Assembly: GCA_038528235.1 (NCBI GenBank) | Contig: JBCBEX010000033.1 | Span: 1 to 41,505, forward strand | From: JBCBEX01 sp038528235 | GTDB lineage: Bacteria > Bacteroidota > Rhodothermia > Rhodothermales > Rubricoccaceae | DNA: 41,505 nucleotides | Reading direction: 5' to 3' | Part shown: positions 7,257 through 15,533 of the stretch, in pieces | How the letters are laid out: each line of letters opens with the position of its first letter | Position numbering within the stretch: the stretch's first letter is position 1 | Position numbers and translations under genes: made by a program | The notes under the pieces: generated by a model | The model's input: the letters and a program-made list of their open reading frames with translations, nothing else | Databases searched by the model: none | Told to the model about the DNA's origin: nothing

Positions 7257-9656
7257 CTATTCGTAGCGGAGCACCTCCGTTGGGTTGACCGTCGCCACGC
7301 GCCAGATCTGGCGAGCTACCGTCAGCGCCGCGATGGCGAAGAGCAGCGTTGTCCCCGCCAGGAACGGGCCGAACGACAGCCCTGCGTGGTACGTCCAGAT
7401 GCTGTTGAGCAAAAGCGGCAGCACGAAGAGGCACAGGGCTGAGGCCAGGGCGACGGCCACGAAGAGCAAGACGACAAACTCGCGGTTCAGGAGAACGCTG
7501 ATCTGTGAGACGGTCGCCCCCAGCACCTTACGAACGCCCATCTCCTTGGTCCGGCGCGTGATCGTGAGCGACACCATCGCGAAGAGCCCGACGGCTGCGA
7601 TGAGCACCGCGCCAAACCCGCTGTAGGCAAACACGACCACGATGCTCCGGTTGATGGCGCGCGGCTCGGCGCGGATCGAACTGTGCTCGTAGCTCGAATA
7701 CAAGACATCGGGCGCGTGCGCCTTCCAGGCTTCCTCCATGCGCGTCTCGACGGCATCCGTGCGACCGGGCTGCGTTTTGACCACGAGGTAGGGATACACA
7801 CCTTCGCGGTTGTCGTTGGTCCGCGCGCGGAGAATGAAGGGGTCGATGTCATCCCAGGGACCATCCGAGAACACGTTGGCAACGACGCCCACAACGACTA
7901 CCGCCGTACTGTCCACGAGGAACCGCTCGCCCAGCGCAGCCGCGGGTGTCGTCCCCAAACCGAGGCCGTCGACCAACGCCTCCGAGACGACGACGCCGTC
8001 TGAAGCGTCTGTATCGAGGCCATCCTCATGGAAACGCCCCGCGAGCAACGTCAGGTTGACCAGTTCGGCATACCCAGGCTCAGCCGCGTAGACTTCGGCG
8101 CGCAGATCGCTCTCTGCACCGAGCGTTGCCACGGGCAGCGTGTTGTAGCGGTAGCTCAGGTGGGCATTCGTGCCGACCACGCCCTCCACGTCCGGATCGG
8201 CAAGCGCCGCTGCTCGCATGGCGGTATAGTCGCTCGGCGTGTCCGTGTTGATCGTCAGGAGGGCCTCGGTGGCGTAGCCGTAGTCCAAGTTGTCCTGGTA
8301 TTCCGCGTTGCGCAGGAACACCGCGCTGGTGATGACGGCCATCAGCGCTGCTGCGAACTGAAAGACGAGCAGCGTGCGTCCGAGCCAGCCAAAGCGCGCC
8401 ATCGGCTGCTGGCCCTTGAGGATCTCAACGGGGCGAAAGCGGCTCACGTAGGCGGCGGGCCACCCGCCGGAGAGGAGTCCCGTGAACAGCACAAGCCCCG
8501 CCAGAAACAGCAAGAACATCGCATTGTCCGCATACGAGATCTGGAGGTCGATGCCGAGCGTCGGCCACAGCGCATTGTAGCCCGGCACAATCAGATGCGC
8601 CAGCAGGAGCCCGAGCCCCAGGGAGAGCGCGCACAGGATGAGGCTCTCGCCGAGGAATTGCAGGATGAGCTGCCGCCGCCCGCCGCCCAGCGACTTGCGC
8701 ACGCCGATCTCCTTCATGCGCCGTCCTGCAAAGGCAATCGAGGTGTTCATGAAGTTGAAGCACGCCATGAGCAAGACCAGGATCGCAATGATGCCGGGCG
8801 AGACAATGGCCGCCGGATGGACGCCCTGCTTGAGCCAGTAGTTGCTCTTCGACGGGGACGTGAGGGCTACATCGAGCAAGGATTCGGGCGCGACGGCGCG
8901 TAAAGGCCAGTTTTCGTTGGCTGCGTTCTGCGTTGGCACAAACCGACCGGCCGCTGCAGCGATCTGCGCGATGGCAGCATCGTCGGCCTGGACAAAGGTC
9001 AGCGCCCATTGCGACCAGTCGTCCGCGGCGGTGTTGTAGATCCGCTCCAGTTGCACGTACGGGATCAGCAGATCGAACTGGAGGCTCGACGCCGCCAGGA
9101 TGGGCTCGGTCACCGCGCCCACGGTGAACGTCACGAGCGAATCGTTTCGGAAGCGGAGTTCGATGTCGGACCCGATGGGGTTGGCGTCGCCGAAGTACTT
9201 CTCAGCGGTTCGGGCTTCCAAGACCACCTGCTGCGGATCGTCGAGGGCTGCGGGACTGCCGTAGCGCAGCGGAAAGTCGAACATGGCCATCACCGACGAC
9301 TCGGCGAACCGCCCGTTTTCCTGAAACACCTGATCGCCCACGCGCATGTTCACGCCCGCCCAGTTTAGCCGCGCAGTCCGCTCGACGCCTGACACCTCAG
9401 ATTCCAGCGCAGGTGCCATCGGCATGGGCACGACGCCCCATGTCCCGTCCCACCCGCTCGTCTCGACTTCGGCGTTGAGCAGGTAGATCTCATCCGCGTT
9501 CTCGTACTGCGCGTCGAAGCCGTAGGCGAACTCGAAGTTCACATAGGCCAGTACGCAGCCCGCGATGGCAAATGCCAGGCCGAGGACGTTGATAACGGTG
9601 TAGTGCGGGTACTTGCGGAGGGTACGCCAGGCGAGGACGAAGTAGCTCTTCAGCAT
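7257..9656 (-). CDS. MacB/FtsX-type ABC transporter permease
   Basis: A 799-residue permease with the duplicated MacB-like layout found in many Bacteroidota. There is one N-terminal TM helix (about 21-43), a large periplasmic MacB_PCD domain (about 50-280), then a TM bundle (about 284-308, 338-360, 380-402, 428-448), a second periplasmic domain (about 450-670) and a C-terminal FtsX-type TM bundle. Both FtsX domains carry the characteristic cytoplasmic loop: KEIGVRKSLGG at 315-325 and KEMGVRKVLGA in the C-terminal half. Such proteins couple cytoplasmic ATP hydrolysis to periplasmic work, for example efflux or lipoprotein and peptide handling. No ATPase gene is adjacent, so the partner must be encoded elsewhere. 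The ATG at 9656 is well placed before the first TM helix. The substrate is unknown. Confidence 0.92.
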   Translation of the reverse strand: MLKSYFVLAWRTLRKYPHYTVINVLGLAFAIAGCVLAYVNFEFAYGFDAQYENADEIYLLNAEVETSGWDGTWGVVPMPMAPALESEVSGVERTARLNWAGVNMRVGDQVFQENGRFAESSVMAMFDFPLRYGSPAALDDPQQVVLEARTAEKYFGDANPIGSDIELRFRNDSLVTFTVGAVTEPILAASSLQFDLLIPYVQLERIYNTAADDWSQWALTFVQADDAAIAQIAAAAGRFVPTQNAANENWPLRAVAPESLLDVALTSPSKSNYWLKQGVHPAAIVSPGIIAILVLLMACFNFMNTSIAFAGRRMKEIGVRKSLGGGRRQLILQFLGESLILCALSLGLGLLLAHLIVPGYNALWPTLGIDLQISYADNAMFLLFLAGLVLFTGLLSGGWPAAYVSRFRPVEILKGQQPMARFGWLGRTLLVFQFAAALMAVITSAVFLRNAEYQDNLDYGYATEALLTINTDTPSDYTAMRAAALADPDVEGVVGTNAHLSYRYNTLPVATLGAESDLRAEVYAAEPGYAELVNLTLLAGRFHEDGLDTDASDGVVVSEALVDGLGLGTTPAAALGERFLVDSTAVVVVGVVANVFSDGPWDDIDPFILRARTNDNREGVYPYLVVKTQPGRTDAVETRMEEAWKAHAPDVLYSSYEHSSIRAEPRAINRSIVVVFAYSGFGAVLIAAVGLFAMVSLTITRRTKEMGVRKVLGATVSQISVLLNREFVVLLFVAVALASALCLFVLPLLLNSIWTYHAGLSFGPFLAGTTLLFAIAALTVARQIWRVATVNPTEVLRYE

Positions 9657-9819
9657 GGGACGAGCGGGGTGGCAGGCGTGAGCGACGCGAGAGGTGTGCG
9701 GGGCTATTCGGAAGGGATGACCCTCAAGTTGCGCTGCTGTTGCTGTCGATCACGTCGATGGCTTGCTCCGCTGCGTGCCGCGCTGCATCTTGTCGCACCC
9801 TTACCCACGTCTCTCTGCC

Positions 9820-11532
9820 ATGCGTCTCCCCTTTCGCCTCGTCGCTTTTGCGCTTGCCCTGCTCCTCGTCACTGCGTGCGACGAGCCCACCCCCGACAGT
9901 CCGGAGCCCTCTGGGCCAATCGTACTCGCTGACACGCCCGAGGACCTCGTAGCCGTGATCGACTCGGCAGGCTTGCGCGCTCACATCGAAGAGCTCGCGA
10001 GCGACGCCTACGAAGGGCGCGGCACGGGCACCCCGGGCGAGCAGATGACCATCGCGTACATCTCGTCGCAGATGCAGGCCGCCGGGCTCGAACCGGGCGC
10101 AGCCGATGGCACCTTCTTCCAGCAGGTCCCGCTCCTCGGCTCCACGCCCGTCTCGGTCGGCAACCTCGCCCTCGTCCCCGACGACGGCGAGCCGGTCCTT
10201 CTGGACTTCGTGAACCAGTTCATCGCTTCCACCGACCACGACACGACCGCCATCAGCGTTGAGGGTGCCGAACTCGTCTTCGTCGGCTACGGCATTTCAA
10301 ACCCCGGATATGAGTGGGACGACTACAAGGACGTGGACCTCACGGGCAAGATCATGGTCAGCTTCGTCAACGACCCGCCTGCCACGGAGGCCGAACCGAA
10401 CCTCTTCCAAGCCGACACGCTGACCTACAATGGGCGGTGGACCTACAAGTATGAAGAGGCACGCCGCCGCGGCGCTGTCGGGGCGCTGCTCATCCACACG
10501 GGACCAACGGCGGGCTACCCGTTCCTCGTGCTCTCCGGCGGCGCTCGTGGCGAACAGATCTCGCTCGCGACGCCCCCCGAGAACGCGCTCGACGTGAAAG
10601 GCTGGATCACACAGCCTGTGGCGGAGCTGCTGCTCGCCGAGGCCGGCCTGACACTGGACGATGCGTTCGCGATGGCCGCCACGCGCGCGTTCGAGCCGGT
10701 GCCACTCCCTGTGCGTGCCTCGCTGGAAATGACCTTTGAGACGCGCCGCTTCACGGGCACCAATGTGATCGGCAAAATCACGGGCGATGCCGCGCCGGAT
10801 GAGGCTGTCGTCGTGACGGCCCACCACGACCACCTCGGCATCGATGCCGACCGCGTGGCGGCGGGCGACGATGGCATCTACAACGGGGCCGTGGACAACG
10901 CCTCGGGCGTCGCGATGCTGCTCGAAATGGCCGAGGCCATCACGTCCGGCCCCACACCCGACCGCAGCGTCTATTTCCTCACGCTCTCGGCGGAAGAGTC
11001 GGGCCTGCTCGGCGCGGCGCACTACGCTGAAAACCCTGTCGTCCCGCTCGTCCAGTCGATTGCCAACGTGAACGTGGATTCCGGCAACATGTACGGATTG
11101 ACGACGGACATCGTCGGCATCGGCGCGGAGCGGAGCGAGATGCTCCCTTTGCTCCGGCAAGCTGCCGCGGGCGAGGACATGACCGTTACACCGGACAACC
11201 AACCGAACCAGGGCCTCTTCTTCCGCTCTGACCAACTCGCTTTTGCCCGTGCGGGCGTGCCAGCGGTGTTTATCAACACCGGCGTCGACTTCGTCGGGAA
11301 ACCCGAGGGCTATGCGGCCAAGGTCAAAGCCGATTATCGTCGAGAGCGCTATCACCAGCCAGCCGACGAATACGACCCCGAAACGATGCCCCTCGGCGGC
11401 CTCGTGCAGCAAACGAAAGTCGCGACGCGCCTCACCTATGGCATCGCTGACAGCGACATTCGCCCGGCGTGGAAGCCGAGCGAGGCGTTTGCCGAAACCC
11501 GCGCGCGGGCCGAACGCCTAGCCGACATGTAG
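9820..11532 (+). CDS. M28 family metallopeptidase lipoprotein with PA domain
   Basis: A secreted, lipid-anchored aminopeptidase of 570 residues. The N-terminus is a lipoprotein signal (lipobox LVTAC, Cys20) followed by an acidic/Pro linker. A PA-type insert around RRRGAVGALLIHTGPTAGYP precedes the catalytic M28 zinc-peptidase domain. Putative ligands are His335 and Asp337 in AHHDHLG, Asp359 in GAVDNASG, Glu392/Glu393 in SAEESGLLG, the Asp in NVNVDSGNMYG and a C-terminal His in RYHQPADEYDP. The ATG at 9820 gives a clean lipoprotein signal; the frame is open to 9763. It is divergent from the MacB-type permease. The family releases N-terminal amino acids from peptides, and a role in extracytoplasmic peptide degradation is inferred. 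Confidence 0.93.
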   Translation: MRLPFRLVAFALALLLVTACDEPTPDSPEPSGPIVLADTPEDLVAVIDSAGLRAHIEELASDAYEGRGTGTPGEQMTIAYISSQMQAAGLEPGAADGTFFQQVPLLGSTPVSVGNLALVPDDGEPVLLDFVNQFIASTDHDTTAISVEGAELVFVGYGISNPGYEWDDYKDVDLTGKIMVSFVNDPPATEAEPNLFQADTLTYNGRWTYKYEEARRRGAVGALLIHTGPTAGYPFLVLSGGARGEQISLATPPENALDVKGWITQPVAELLLAEAGLTLDDAFAMAATRAFEPVPLPVRASLEMTFETRRFTGTNVIGKITGDAAPDEAVVVTAHHDHLGIDADRVAAGDDGIYNGAVDNASGVAMLLEMAEAITSGPTPDRSVYFLTLSAEESGLLGAAHYAENPVVPLVQSIANVNVDSGNMYGLTTDIVGIGAERSEMLPLLRQAAAGEDMTVTPDNQPNQGLFFRSDQLAFARAGVPAVFINTGVDFVGKPEGYAAKVKADYRRERYHQPADEYDPETMPLGGLVQQTKVATRLTYGIADSDIRPAWKPSEAFAETRARAERLADM

Positions 11533-11552
11533 CGTGAGCCAGTGGGGCGTGC

Positions 11553-12431
11553 TTAGCTCTGCTCTCGCTGCCGCTGGCTCGTCGTTGCCTGATCCGAGAG
11601 CGGATCGAGCGCGTCGAGGTCGAGGAGCGGCTCGTCGAGTTCATCCAGCAGTTCGCCGGAGGGCCCTGCGAAGATGTCCTCGATCTCTTCAACGGAAGCC
11701 TGCGTCTCCTCGACTTCGGAGACGAGCGTGTCGAGTTGGAAGGAGAGTTCCTCGGGGTTGCGCATCGTGAGCGATTGCTCATAGATGTACTTCGTCACAT
11801 CCTCGATCGTCTCCAACTGCGCTTCAATGATGGCGAGGTTTTCGTGCGCCTTCTTGAACTTGCCGAGGCGCTTTTCGAGGATGTTGAGGCGGCGCTTCTT
11901 GATCGCGGCTACGCGCGGCGGGTCGTCTTCCATGTCCCGGCGCAGCCGCGCGATCGCGTTCACGACCTCGTCTTCCTCGGTGCGCCGCGCAAACTGCTTG
12001 TAGCGGTCCTGCAGCATGAGCAGGTTGAGGTAGCTGTCGAGGAGCCCGTCGAGCTTGCCGAGGTGGTTATCGAGGAGGCCCTGCGAGGCGTAGGGCAGCT
12101 TTTTGTACGACTCCTTGATCTGCTTCTCCAGCGTGCGGAAGCGGACGTAGCGCTTCTGGTCGTTCTTGCCCAGCGTCTTGAAGCGCTCCGTGTCGGAGAG
12201 CGGCTTGCGCTGCTCGGCGATCTCGCGCGACTTCACGGCCCGCTGGAACCGATCGTTGCGCGGCATGATGCCGAGGTAGAGCAATTCCATCGCTGCGGTG
12301 AACGTGAGGATAATCTCCGGCAACGCCGCGACGTCGTTGAGCAGGAAGGCCGCCACCATCGCCCCAATGAGGAACACGAGGTTCCAGGGCAGCATGAAGG
12401 CTTCCTTCGTGTAGTTGATCTTGTCGCTCAT
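11553..12431 (-). CDS. Two-TM coiled-coil membrane protein, third gene of a PspA cluster
   Basis: I do not recognise a named family. The 292-residue protein has a short cytosolic start, then a hairpin of two TM helices (about 14-32 and 36-56). A long, strongly charged helical region (about 60-250) is likely coiled coil, and the tail is acidic and Leu/Asp-rich (260-280). It lies 51 bp downstream of the PspA half-paralogue gene and on the same strand as pspA, so the three genes probably form one transcription unit. By position and topology it could be the membrane anchor or sensor for the PspA proteins, the role played by PspB/PspC or LiaF in other phyla, but it resembles none of these in sequence. 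The ATG at 12431 gives a hydrophilic N-terminus directly before the first TM helix. It is convergent with the M28 lipoprotein gene, with a 20-bp gap. Confidence 0.85.
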   Translation of the reverse strand: MSDKINYTKEAFMLPWNLVFLIGAMVAAFLLNDVAALPEIILTFTAAMELLYLGIMPRNDRFQRAVKSREIAEQRKPLSDTERFKTLGKNDQKRYVRFRTLEKQIKESYKKLPYASQGLLDNHLGKLDGLLDSYLNLLMLQDRYKQFARRTEEDEVVNAIARLRRDMEDDPPRVAAIKKRRLNILEKRLGKFKKAHENLAIIEAQLETIEDVTKYIYEQSLTMRNPEELSFQLDTLVSEVEETQASVEEIEDIFAGPSGELLDELDEPLLDLDALDPLSDQATTSQRQREQS

Positions 12432-12482
12432 CGGATGAGGACGGGGCCTCCTTAGAGTGAGAATGTGGTGGCGGGCGGCGTG

Positions 12483-13016
12483 TTAGCCCAGGTCGCGCTT
12501 ACGCCCGATGGTTTTGTCAGGCGAGTCGGTTGCCTCCGGTGCAGCCTGGTTGGCAGGCTTCGATGCAGCGTCCGGCTCGGGGCGTGCCGGTGCTGGAGAG
12601 CGGCCGATGGTCCGCTCGGCCGGGTTGCTCGAAGCCTCGTCAGACGGTTCGGCAGCGGGCGTCATCTCCGAGGAGGGCGTGCCCATCTCGGCTTTCATTT
12701 GGCGGATGAGCGCCGCGGCTTCGTCCTTCCGAAGCTTCTCGCGGTCGGCCTCGGTGAGGGCCTCCGGCTGAGGCGCACGCGCCTGGGCGTCTTCCATCGC
12801 GATCTCGAGGCGCGCCTCGGTCATCGCCGCGTCTTCGGTGAGGCCGCGCATGGCCTCCTCGTACGTCGCGTCGAGGTCGGGACGCTGCATCGCGTTGAGC
12901 GCGTCGAGCACCTTTTTCTGGCGGCTCACGCCTCGGTGCTGTTGCTTCAGCGCGCGGAGCTTGCGCAGGTGCTCCTTTTCCTCGGCTTTGATCCGCTCGA
13001 ATTCCTTCTTGTCCAT
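12483..13016 (-). CDS. PspA C-terminal-half paralogue, helical cytoplasmic protein
   Basis: A 177-residue hydrophilic protein, largely alpha-helical up to about 112, then a Pro/Ala/Ser-rich linker. By eye, residues about 13-112 align with residues about 130-221 of the neighbouring PspA. TEARLEIAMEDA (66-77) matches NEARMELALDSI, and LIRQMKAEMG (103-112) matches LVKQFKLEMG. Both proteins end in the same short motif, KTIGRKR here (168-174) and KTLGRQR in PspA; a second copy, RTIGRS, is at 135-140. The N-terminal membrane-binding helix and long hairpin of PspA are missing. It therefore looks like a partial duplication of pspA kept as a separate subunit. It sits between pspA (75-bp gap) and the two-TM gene (51-bp gap). 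A regulatory or capping role for PspA polymers is possible but untested. Confidence 0.85.
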   Translation of the reverse strand: MDKKEFERIKAEEKEHLRKLRALKQQHRGVSRQKKVLDALNAMQRPDLDATYEEAMRGLTEDAAMTEARLEIAMEDAQARAPQPEALTEADREKLRKDEAAALIRQMKAEMGTPSSEMTPAAEPSDEASSNPAERTIGRSPAPARPEPDAASKPANQAAPEATDSPDKTIGRKRDLG

Positions 13017-13091
13017 CGGTTCGGCAGGCTGCGTTCAGCTAGCGGCGTCCATTCGTGTCGCTGACAACGAGTAGTCGTCAGTTGACATGTC

Positions 13092-13874
13092 CTAAGCGCT
13101 GTCGCCGCCGGCGGTGCGCTGACGGCCGAGCGTCTTCTGACCCTCGGAGGACACGGGCTCTTCGGGGATCTGCAGTTCGGGCTCCGTCGCAGCAGCGGCA
13201 GGTTCGCCGAGGCCCATCTCAAGTTTGAACTGCTTCACCAGTTCAGCGGCCTGGATGTTTTGCGCGTCCTCCTCGATCTGCATCGCTTCGGTGTCGATGG
13301 AGTCGAGCGCAAGCTCCATGCGGGCTTCGTTCTTGGCCGTCTCCTCGTTGATGCGCGTGAGCATCTCGTCGTGCGTCTGATCGACGCCTGCGACCTCAAA
13401 CTGCTCCAGCGTGTCGGCGATCTTGCCCTGCCACTGCGCCCGCTCGTGGGCGCGGAGGGCTTCGCGGGCCTCGTTGATCTTACGCTCGCGCTCGCGCATG
13501 AACGCCTTCTTGACTTCGAGGGCTTTCTCGTAGGCGCGCTTGGCGTAGTCGAGTTGCTCGCCGGTGCGCGCCTGCGCCTCCTTGGTCTGCTGGAGCTGCA
13601 TCGCGTAGTTCTGCGCGATGTCGTCACGCCCGGCCTGAATGGCGGCCTTGATCTTCGCAGTCAGGTTCTCGACCTGCTTAACGTACTTGTTGTTCTCCTT
13701 CTGGAGGAGCACCACGTTGGCCTTCACCGTAGCGATGTTCTCGTTCATCTGCGGGACCTGGTCGTTCAGTTCCCGGATGTTCTGCTCCAGGATGAGACGC
13801 GGGTCCTCCATGGACGAGATCGCGCCGCCGAAGAGCGACTTGATGAGGCGAGTGAAGCGTTTCCAGATCGACAT
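13092..13874 (-). CDS. pspA: PspA/IM30 (Vipp1) family membrane-stress protein
   Basis: A 260-residue PspA/IM30 family protein, of the bacterial ESCRT-III-like membrane-remodelling superfamily. The N-terminus MSIWKRFTRLIKSLFGGAIS is the expected amphipathic helix. It is followed by the conserved EDPRLILEQNIRELNDQV (23-40) and a long helical hairpin to about 150. Helices to about 221 and a Pro/Glu-rich tail end in KTLGRQR (247-253). The family binds stressed or curved membranes and maintains envelope integrity. The gene is first of a same-strand trio with a PspA half-paralogue and a two-TM coiled-coil protein; PspF, PspB, PspC and LiaF-like genes are absent. The 114-bp upstream gap holds tandem GGTCG words. 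The short extra tail with the KTLGR motif is not part of classical PspA. Confidence 0.95.
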   Translation of the reverse strand: MSIWKRFTRLIKSLFGGAISSMEDPRLILEQNIRELNDQVPQMNENIATVKANVVLLQKENNKYVKQVENLTAKIKAAIQAGRDDIAQNYAMQLQQTKEAQARTGEQLDYAKRAYEKALEVKKAFMRERERKINEAREALRAHERAQWQGKIADTLEQFEVAGVDQTHDEMLTRINEETAKNEARMELALDSIDTEAMQIEEDAQNIQAAELVKQFKLEMGLGEPAAAATEPELQIPEEPVSSEGQKTLGRQRTAGGDSA

Positions 13875-13886
13875 GGGGCAGGGATC

Positions 13887-13927
13887 GTGGGTCGATGGTC
13901 GTGGGCGAGGGTCGGCGTCGGGGGTCG
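13887..13927. repeat. Degenerate GGTCG heptad run upstream of pspA
   Basis: About six successive 7-nt words of the form GTGGGTC/GATGGTC/GTGGGCG/AGGGTCG fill the gap between the pyrimidine-phosphorylase stop and the pspA start. No matching second arm forms a palindrome. The words resemble those in the 155-237 element read in the same orientation (GTAGGTC), so this may be a half-element. Biased composition alone could explain part of it. Confidence 0.35.
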
Positions 13928-13988
13928 CCGCGCCGGAATGTACGGCGAGGGACGATGTGCTTCGAGGTTTTGCGCTCGTTGTTTCGCG

Positions 13989-15353
13989 TCAATCGTCGGA
14001 AGAATCCGACGCCCAGCGCGCACCGTCGAAACGGTCAAGCAACAATGGGGACGGTTCAGGCGCGGCACCGGCGAACGCAAATATGGCCCGTATGGCGTCG
14101 GTATCTGCGCGCGCGGTGTCCGCAGCATGGATCGTAGCGAGCAGCTCGCCCGCTTCTACGGGATCGCCCGCCTGTTTGTTTAGGGCAACGCCTGCCACAG
14201 GATCGACCGCGTCTTCTTTGGTGCGCCGCCCCGCTCCCAGCCGCACGGTCGCCCACCCGAGCGCCAACGCGTCAATGTCGGAAACCAACGAGTTGGCCGG
14301 CAGGTCGTCGGGCGCCCGCACCTCGGCGACGGGCGCGTTCCCGGGGCGCATCTCAGGCGCTTCCAACGCCGCGACGTCGCCGCCCTGCGCGTCCGCGAGC
14401 TGGAGGAGTTTTTCGAAGGCCGACCCATCCGCAATCGCCGCCTCAGCACGGGCGCGCCCAGCCTCAGGCGTGTCGGCAACCCCGCCGAGTGCCAGCATCT
14501 CCCCGGCCAGTTCGAGCGTCACGTCGAGAAAACGTTGGTCGAGCCGGGTGGCCTCGCCGCGCAGGCAACGGAGCGCGCAGACGACCTCAGGCCAGTTGCC
14601 CGCTGCGGGCGCGAGCGGCTGCTCCATCGTGGTGAGCCGTGCCACCGTCGGTGTGTTGAACTCGAGCCCGATGCCCACGAGCGTCTCGGCGAGGCGCCGC
14701 GCATCCGCCTCCGTTTTCATAAACGCGCCGCGCCCCTGCTTCACGTCGAGCACCAGCGCGTCAATGCCCTCGGCGAGCTTCTTCGACATGATCGAGGCCG
14801 CGATGAACGGAATCGACTCGACTGTCGCGGTCACGTCGCGGAGCGCGTAGAGCTTCTTATCGGCGGGCGCGATCTCGGCGGTCTGGCCAATCATCACCAC
14901 GCCGATCCGGGCCAGCTGGTCGCGGTAGTCGGGGATGGAGAGGTCGGTCCGAAAGCCCGGAATCGACTCCAGCTTGTCGAGCGTGCCCCCGGAGTGGCCG
15001 AGGCCTCGCCCCGAAATCATCGGGACGGGCACGCCGCACGCCGCCACCAGCGGAGCCAACACGAGCGAAGTCCCATCGCCCACGCCGCCCGTCGAATGCT
15101 TGTCGACCTTCACGCCCGTCACGTCGTCGAGGTCGAGCACGGTGCCTGAGTAGAGCATCGCGCGCGCCAGCGCCGCCGCCTCCTCGCGGTCGAGCCCGTT
15201 CAAGAACGCCGCCATCAGGAACGCCGCCATTTGGTAATCTGGGACGCTCCCCTCCGTGTAGGCTGCGATCAGCGCCTCGATGGCGTCCGGGGCGAGCCGG
15301 TGACCGTCGCGTTTTTGGACGAGGAGGCGTACGGTGTCGAGCGGAGCATCCAT
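13989..15353 (-). CDS. deoA: Thymidine/pyrimidine-nucleoside phosphorylase
   Basis: A 454-residue member of the nucleoside phosphorylase II / anthranilate phosphoribosyltransferase-like family, performing phosphorolysis of thymidine or uridine in pyrimidine salvage. The phosphate/nucleoside-binding signature KHSTGGVGDGTSL is at 85-97, and ISGRGLGHSGGTLDKLESIPGF at 113-134 is diagnostic of the family. The N-terminal alpha domain, central alpha/beta domain and C-terminal PYNP domain are all of expected size. Sequence does not separate DeoA (thymidine) from Pdp (broad pyrimidine) specificity. The ATG at 15353 is near the conserved N-terminus. The gene is divergent from hpd and lies upstream of pspA on the same strand; the 114-bp gap argues against a tight functional link. 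Confidence 0.95.
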   Translation of the reverse strand: MDAPLDTVRLLVQKRDGHRLAPDAIEALIAAYTEGSVPDYQMAAFLMAAFLNGLDREEAAALARAMLYSGTVLDLDDVTGVKVDKHSTGGVGDGTSLVLAPLVAACGVPVPMISGRGLGHSGGTLDKLESIPGFRTDLSIPDYRDQLARIGVVMIGQTAEIAPADKKLYALRDVTATVESIPFIAASIMSKKLAEGIDALVLDVKQGRGAFMKTEADARRLAETLVGIGLEFNTPTVARLTTMEQPLAPAAGNWPEVVCALRCLRGEATRLDQRFLDVTLELAGEMLALGGVADTPEAGRARAEAAIADGSAFEKLLQLADAQGGDVAALEAPEMRPGNAPVAEVRAPDDLPANSLVSDIDALALGWATVRLGAGRRTKEDAVDPVAGVALNKQAGDPVEAGELLATIHAADTARADTDAIRAIFAFAGAAPEPSPLLLDRFDGARWASDSSDD

Positions 15354-15533
15354 GGGAAGCGTGAGCGAGGCGCGAGTGGCAGGGCTAGCAGTGAGGTCAA
15401 AGCTACCCGGTTCTTCGTCGCAGCGTTTCGGCCCCTTCCGGGTGCCCGATTCATGGCATTCTCTGTTGGAGCCAGGGCAGCGACGACTGTAGCTTTCGGA
15501 AGCGCTTTCAGATTCACTTTGACCCGCACTTCT

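Noticed and set aside
15399..15496. Inverted pair AAAGCTAC / GTAGCTTT in the deoA-hpd divergent gap
   Set aside because: Only 8 bp and about 80 nt apart in a GC-rich region; it could be chance and there is no supporting structure.
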